Below the pieces are notes generated by a model, which was not told the origin of the DNA, ran no database searches, and saw only the letters and a program-made list of their open reading frames with translations. Source: Clostridia bacterium (GTDB lineage: Bacteria; Bacillota; Clostridia; Christensenellales; Aristaeellaceae). Taken from it: 64,000 nucleotides of DNA. The translations under genes were made by a program, and so were the position numbers. Of this stretch, positions 60,250 to 64,000 are shown piece by piece. How positions within the stretch are numbered: the stretch's first letter is position 1; every line of letters begins with the position of its first letter. The DNA is taken from the NCBI GenBank assembly GCA_017938695.1, contig JAGBBA010000031.1:1-64000 (forward strand), read 5' to 3'.

Positions 60250-60753
60250 ATGCAAGCGCTTGAAGTCATTTCCATTAACCTATGGAATGTCCTGATCTCT
60301 CTTGCAAACCTGACCATCCTCTTTCTGCTGATCAAAAAGTTCCTCTACAAGCCGGTGAAGAAGGTCATGGCCGCCCGTCAGGAGGCCATTGCCGCCCAGT
60401 ACCGCGCTGCTGACGAGGCCGAAAAGGCCGCTAAGGCCGATCAGGCCCTGTATGCCGAGAAGCTCTCCGGCGCACAGGCAGAGGTGGACAGCATGCTCCA
60501 GGATGCTACGGTGAACGCCGCACGCCGCGGCGACCGCATCGTGGCCGACGCCCAGAACAAGGCCGACGGTATCATCCGCCAGGCCCAGACTGAGGCTGAA
60601 ATGGAGAAGAAGAAAGCTCAGGCTACCATCCGCCGCGAGATCACCGATGTGTCCGCTGCCCTGGCTGAAAAGCTGCTGGGCCGCGAGATGACCGAGGGTG
60701 ATCACCGCGCGATGATCGACTCCTTCCTGGACGGGATCGGTGACGAGCAATGA
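60250..60753 (+). CDS. atpF: F0F1 ATP synthase subunit b
   Basis: 167 residues. One N-terminal membrane helix ('VLISLANLTILFLLIKKFLY') is followed by a long Ala/Glu/Lys coiled coil that forms the peripheral stalk. ATG 60250 with AGGTG upstream is preferred to GTG 60241. Stop overlaps atpH by four bases. Confidence 0.93.
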   Translation: MQALEVISINLWNVLISLANLTILFLLIKKFLYKPVKKVMAARQEAIAAQYRAADEAEKAAKADQALYAEKLSGAQAEVDSMLQDATVNAARRGDRIVADAQNKADGIIRQAQTEAEMEKKKAQATIRREITDVSAALAEKLLGREMTEGDHRAMIDSFLDGIGDEQ

Positions 60754-61280
60754 CAAAAATGAGTAACGAGTACGCTGACGCCCTGTTCTCCCTGGCCATG
60801 GATAACCAGGCCGAGGACGAGACCCTCAGCTCACTGCATCTGGTTCGTGATGCCTTCCGCGAAACGCCGGACGCACTGGCCATGCTGGCTTCGCCCTCCA
60901 TTCCCAAGAGCGAAAGGCTCCAGGCGATGGAGGAGGCCTTCGGCAGCCATCTGCCCCAGCATGTGATGGGCTATCTGCACGTTTTGTGCAACAACGGCCA
61001 CATCCGTGAGTTTGAGGACAGCGTCAAGGCCTACGAGGAGCTTTACGACAGCGCGAAGAAGCTTTCCACTGCGGTGGTCACCAGTGCTGTGGAGCTCAGC
61101 GACGCACAGAAGGATCAACTGAAAGCAAAACTGGAAAAGCGCCTGGGCAGAACCATCCGCCTGGAGTGCTCCGTGGACGAAAGCCTGCTGGGCGGCCTGG
61201 TGGTACGGGTCGACGGCAAGGTGATCGACGGCAGCCTGAAGCACAGGCTGGATGAAATCAAGGAAGTGATGAATAGATGA
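60750..61280 (+). CDS. atpH: F0F1 ATP synthase subunit delta
   Basis: 176 residues. The N-terminal helical bundle ('[12 protein letters not shown]') and the C-terminal '[23 protein letters not shown]' with '[15 protein letters not shown]' are typical. It joins the stalk to the alpha subunits. Coupled to atpF and atpA by four-base overlaps. Confidence 0.94.
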   Translation: MTKMSNEYADALFSLAMDNQAEDETLSSLHLVRDAFRETPDALAMLASPSIPKSERLQAMEEAFGSHLPQHVMGYLHVLCNNGHIREFEDSVKAYEELYDSAKKLSTAVVTSAVELSDAQKDQLKAKLEKRLGRTIRLECSVDESLLGGLVVRVDGKVIDGSLKHRLDEIKEVMNR

Positions 61281-62770
61281 GCAATAAGCCTGAGGAGATC
61301 AGCAGCATCCTCAAGGAGCAAATTCGGAATTACAAATCTCACATCGAGATGGCTGAAACCGGCACCGTTATCACCGTTGGCGACGGCATTGCCCGGGTGT
61401 ACGGCCTGCGTTCCTGCATGGCCAACGAACTGCTCCGCTTTGAGGATGGCAGCTTCGGCATGGCACAGAACCTGGAAGAGGATACTGTGTCCGTTGCCGT
61501 TTTGTCCGACAAGGATACCATTCATGAAGGCGCAACGGTGTACCGCACCGGCCGCGCCCTGTCTGTGCCCGTTGGCGATGCCATGCTGGGCCGCGTGGTG
61601 AACGCCCTGGGCCAGCCCATCGACGGCAAGGGCGATATCGTCACCACGGAAACCCGTCCCATCGAGAGCGAGGCCCCCGGCATCATCGAACGTCAGAGCG
61701 TTAACGTGCCCCTGCAGACGGGCATCAAGGCTATCGACGCCATGATCCCCATCGGCCGCGGCCAGCGCGAGCTGATCATTGGCGACCGTCAGACCGGCAA
61801 GACCGCCATCGCCATTGATACCATCATCAACCAGAAGGGCAAGGGCGTTTTGTGCGTGTACGTGGCCATCGGTCAGAAGCGTACCTCTGTGGTGCAGATC
61901 GCCAACGAGCTGGAGCGCGCTGGTGCCATGGAATATTCCATCATCGTGTCCGCCTCTGCGGCTGAAAGTGCCCCCCTGCAGTACATCGCGCCCTATTCCG
62001 GCTGCGCCATGGCCGAGTATTTCCGCGAGCAGGGCAAGGACGTGCTGATTGTGTACGACGATCTGTCCAAGCACGCCGTGGCCTATCGTGCCCTGTCCCT
62101 TCTGATCCGTCGTCCTCCGGGCCGTGAAGCCTATCCTGGCGACGTGTTCTATCTGCACTCCCGCCTGCTGGAGCGCGCAGCCTGCGTGCACAAGGATTTC
62201 GGCGGCGGTTCCATCACGGCACTGCCCATCATCGAAACCCAGGCTGGCGACGTGTCCGCCTACATTCCCACCAACGTGATCTCCATCACCGACGGTCAGA
62301 TCTTCCTGGAAACTGAGCTGTTCCACTCCGGCATCCGTCCGGCTATCAACCCCGGCATCTCCGTGAGCCGCGTGGGCGGCAGTGCCCAGCTGAAGGCCAT
62401 GAAGAAGGTGGCTGGCGAGCTGAAGCTGCTCTATGCCCAGTACCTGGAGCTGAAGTCCTTCGCTCAGTTCGGTTCTGACCTGGATGCGGACACCAAGTCC
62501 CGTCTGGCCCTGGGCGAGCGCATTGTGGAAGTGCTGAAGCAGAACAAGAACAGCCCCATCCGCGTGGGCTGCCAGGTGGCCATCGTGTATGCGGTGATCC
62601 ACGGCTACCTCAACGATGTGCCTGTGAACAAGGTGCAGGAGTGGGAAGCCCGCATGAGCGACAAGCTGGAAGCCGAGCATCAGGACATGCTGGTGCGCTT
62701 CGAAACCGGCTACTTCGACGATACCGACGTGAAGGAATTGGAAGAGGCGCTTGCGTCCGTGCGGAGGTGA
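61277..62770 (+). CDS. atpA: F0F1 ATP synthase subunit alpha
   Basis: 497 residues. Non-catalytic nucleotide subunit: Walker A '[13 protein letters not shown]', the alpha signature '[17 protein letters not shown]', and the catalytic-site Arg at the end of that stretch. Length is slightly below the usual 500-510. ATG overlaps the atpH stop. Confidence 0.97.
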   Translation: MSNKPEEISSILKEQIRNYKSHIEMAETGTVITVGDGIARVYGLRSCMANELLRFEDGSFGMAQNLEEDTVSVAVLSDKDTIHEGATVYRTGRALSVPVGDAMLGRVVNALGQPIDGKGDIVTTETRPIESEAPGIIERQSVNVPLQTGIKAIDAMIPIGRGQRELIIGDRQTGKTAIAIDTIINQKGKGVLCVYVAIGQKRTSVVQIANELERAGAMEYSIIVSASAAESAPLQYIAPYSGCAMAEYFREQGKDVLIVYDDLSKHAVAYRALSLLIRRPPGREAYPGDVFYLHSRLLERAACVHKDFGGGSITALPIIETQAGDVSAYIPTNVISITDGQIFLETELFHSGIRPAINPGISVSRVGGSAQLKAMKKVAGELKLLYAQYLELKSFAQFGSDLDADTKSRLALGERIVEVLKQNKNSPIRVGCQVAIVYAVIHGYLNDVPVNKVQEWEARMSDKLEAEHQDMLVRFETGYFDDTDVKELEEALASVRR

Positions 62771-62775
62771 GCTGA

Positions 62776-63579
62776 ATGGGAGCGAACACCAAAGCCCTGA
62801 AAAACCGCATCCGCAGCGTTGATAATACTCTGCACCTGACCCGCGCCATGGGTCTGGTGGCTTCCTCCAAGATCCGCCGCGCCAACGAGGCCATGAACGG
62901 CGGCAGGCAGTATGCTTCCGCCTTCGGCAGCGTCATCAACCTGCTCACCGCCTGCCCTGAGTGCGCCAACAGCCCCTACATGAAAAAGCCTGAGGGCGAG
63001 CGCACCTGCCTGATCGTTATCGCTGGCGACCGCGGCCTGGCTGGCGGCTACAACGCCAATGTGTTCCGCACGGTGGCGGAGATGCGCGCCGACAGGATCG
63101 TGCCCATCGGCAAGCGCGCCTGCGACCGGTACAAGGGCGAGTTCTTTTCCTCCGAAGCCTTCAACGGCGTGCAGGCCACAGAAATGGCCCGTATGCTGTG
63201 CAAGGCCTATGTGGCAGGGGAGTTCGACAAGCTGGGCATCGTGTCCACCAAGTATGTGAGCATGATGACCCAGGAGCCCACCGTGACCTGGGTGCTTCCC
63301 CTGGAACGCACCGAGCAGGCCGACAGCGTGGCTGCCGTGTTTGAGCCGGACGAGGCCAGCATCCTGAACACTGCTGTGCCGGACTATGTGGCGGGCATCC
63401 TGATGCGCTGTGTGCGCGAGAGCTTTGCCAGCGAAGTGGCCGCACGCCGCATGGCCATGGACTCCGCAGGCAAGAACGCCCAGTCCATGATCGACAACCT
63501 GCAGTTGCAGTACAACCGTGCCCGCCAGGGTGCCATCACCCAGGAGATCACGGAGATCGTGGCTGGCGCAGGCGAATAA
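62776..63579 (+). CDS. atpG: F0F1 ATP synthase subunit gamma
   Basis: 267 residues, about 15-20 shorter than many gamma subunits. The N-terminal rotor helix begins 'NTKALKNRIRSVDNTLHLTRAM' over two turns, 'IAGDRGLAGGYNANV' is in the middle, and 'NAQSMIDNLQLQYNRARQGAI' forms the C-terminal helix. The loss falls in the middle domain. Five bases separate it from atpA. Confidence 0.94.
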   Translation: MGANTKALKNRIRSVDNTLHLTRAMGLVASSKIRRANEAMNGGRQYASAFGSVINLLTACPECANSPYMKKPEGERTCLIVIAGDRGLAGGYNANVFRTVAEMRADRIVPIGKRACDRYKGEFFSSEAFNGVQATEMARMLCKAYVAGEFDKLGIVSTKYVSMMTQEPTVTWVLPLERTEQADSVAAVFEPDEASILNTAVPDYVAGILMRCVRESFASEVAARRMAMDSAGKNAQSMIDNLQLQYNRARQGAITQEITEIVAGAGE

Positions 63580-63618
63580 TCCATACCAACTACCCATCAA
63601 AGTGAAGGGGGTATTCCT

Positions 63619-64000
63619 TTGGCAGATATGCACACGGGCAAGGTCGCGCAGGTCATGGGACCTGTTGTCGACGTCCGTTTTGACGAGGGCGGACTGCCGC
63701 CCATCCACCAGGCACTGACCGTGATGATCGGTGAGCGCAAGCTGACCTGCGAGGTGGCGCAGCACATTGGTGACAACACCGTGCGCTGCATCGCCATGGC
63801 CTCCACCGATGGCCTGCAGCGCGATGTGGACGTGACCGACACCGGCGCGGCCATCAGCGTTCCCGTGGGCCGCGAGACCCTGGGCCGCATCTTCAACGTG
63901 CTGGGCGAAGTGGTGGACAATGGCGAAGACGTGAAGGCCGAGCGTTGGGACATCCATCGTCCTGCGCCTGCCTACGACGAGCTGTCCACCTCCACGGAGA
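63619..64000 (+). CDS. atpD: F0F1 ATP synthase subunit beta (3' end outside window)
   Basis: 127 codons are present before the window edge. The frame starts at a TTG at 63619, seven bases after AAGGGGG; an ATG at 63628 is an alternative. It reads '[21 protein letters not shown]', then '[22 protein letters not shown]' in two parts and '[13 protein letters not shown]', the standard beta-subunit N-terminal barrel. The nucleotide-binding motif lies beyond the edge. Confidence 0.95.
   Translation, partial: MADMHTGKVAQVMGPVVDVRFDEGGLPPIHQALTVMIGERKLTCEVAQHIGDNTVRCIAMASTDGLQRDVDVTDTGAAISVPVGRETLGRIFNVLGEVVDNGEDVKAERWDIHRPAPAYDELSTSTE

Overview
The window looks like a chromosomal segment of an obligately anaerobic, moderately high-GC member of the Bacillota, class Clostridia, probably a gut or rumen commensal close to the Christensenellales/Oscillospirales. 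This is inferred from gene content, not from a search. Supporting items are an HPr kinase, an IclR-controlled 2-keto-3-deoxygluconate pathway, pyruvate phosphate dikinase, an Rnf complex of the clostridial type, a sodium-type F-ATP synthase, T-box control of metG, the nadK-argR-recN cluster, and a bile-salt-hydrolase-type amidase. No rRNA, tRNA, CRISPR array, prophage or insertion sequence was found.

Left end (1-4.7 kb): end of an unrecognised gene, an exported protein, and an ECF sigma factor with an overlapping membrane partner. An AT-richer islet follows with an HNH-like zinc-finger protein, a DUF6061-type small protein and a truncated XRE regulator. From 4.8 to 7.6 kb (minus) lies glcK-hprK-HAD phosphatase, bounded by a terminator and a triple-hairpin extragenic repeat. 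A GH3 glycosidase follows (7.8-9.9 kb). From 9.9 to 14.4 kb an operon encodes a winged-helix/nucleotidyltransferase fusion and a complete ABC importer of the iron/2-aminoethylphosphonate type, behind a strong promoter overlaid by an inverted repeat. Next come alanine dehydrogenase, a Cache-GGDEF protein (minus), a Tat-exported C_GCAxxG/FMN-binding protein (minus), a choloylglycine-hydrolase-family enzyme and an XRE regulator with a polymer-like tail.

The region 21-24 kb is the minus-strand iclR-eda-kdgK module; the aldolase carries an extra VOC-like domain. From 24 to 29 kb are a zinc-ribbon membrane protein with a TPM-domain partner, a sugar nucleotidyltransferase, a strong candidate 6S RNA with consensus promoter and terminator, a methyltransferase and a GNAT protein. 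A methionine T-box then precedes metG-tatD-nudix. From 32.8 to 38.4 kb are a PfkB kinase, a GNAT, an alpha/beta hydrolase, a membrane-embedded MurF-like ligase, ddl and a small membrane protein. Then dxs-tlyA is followed by nadK-argR-recN, whose promoter is covered by an ARG box.

The energy-metabolism part is the most coherent. At 44.3-49.0 kb lies an rnfCDEAB cluster with no rnfG. Pyruvate phosphate dikinase at 50.7 kb has a perfect CcpA cre site upstream. The window ends in upp-atpIBEFHAGD (atpD cut by the edge). The c subunit carries a two-carboxylate sodium-binding pattern, so Rnf and the ATP synthase may be joined by a sodium circuit. The separate exported flavoprotein at 18 kb is the only other protein here with an ApbE-type flavinylation motif.

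Start codons were chosen from ribosome-binding sites. Functions come from motif recognition only.
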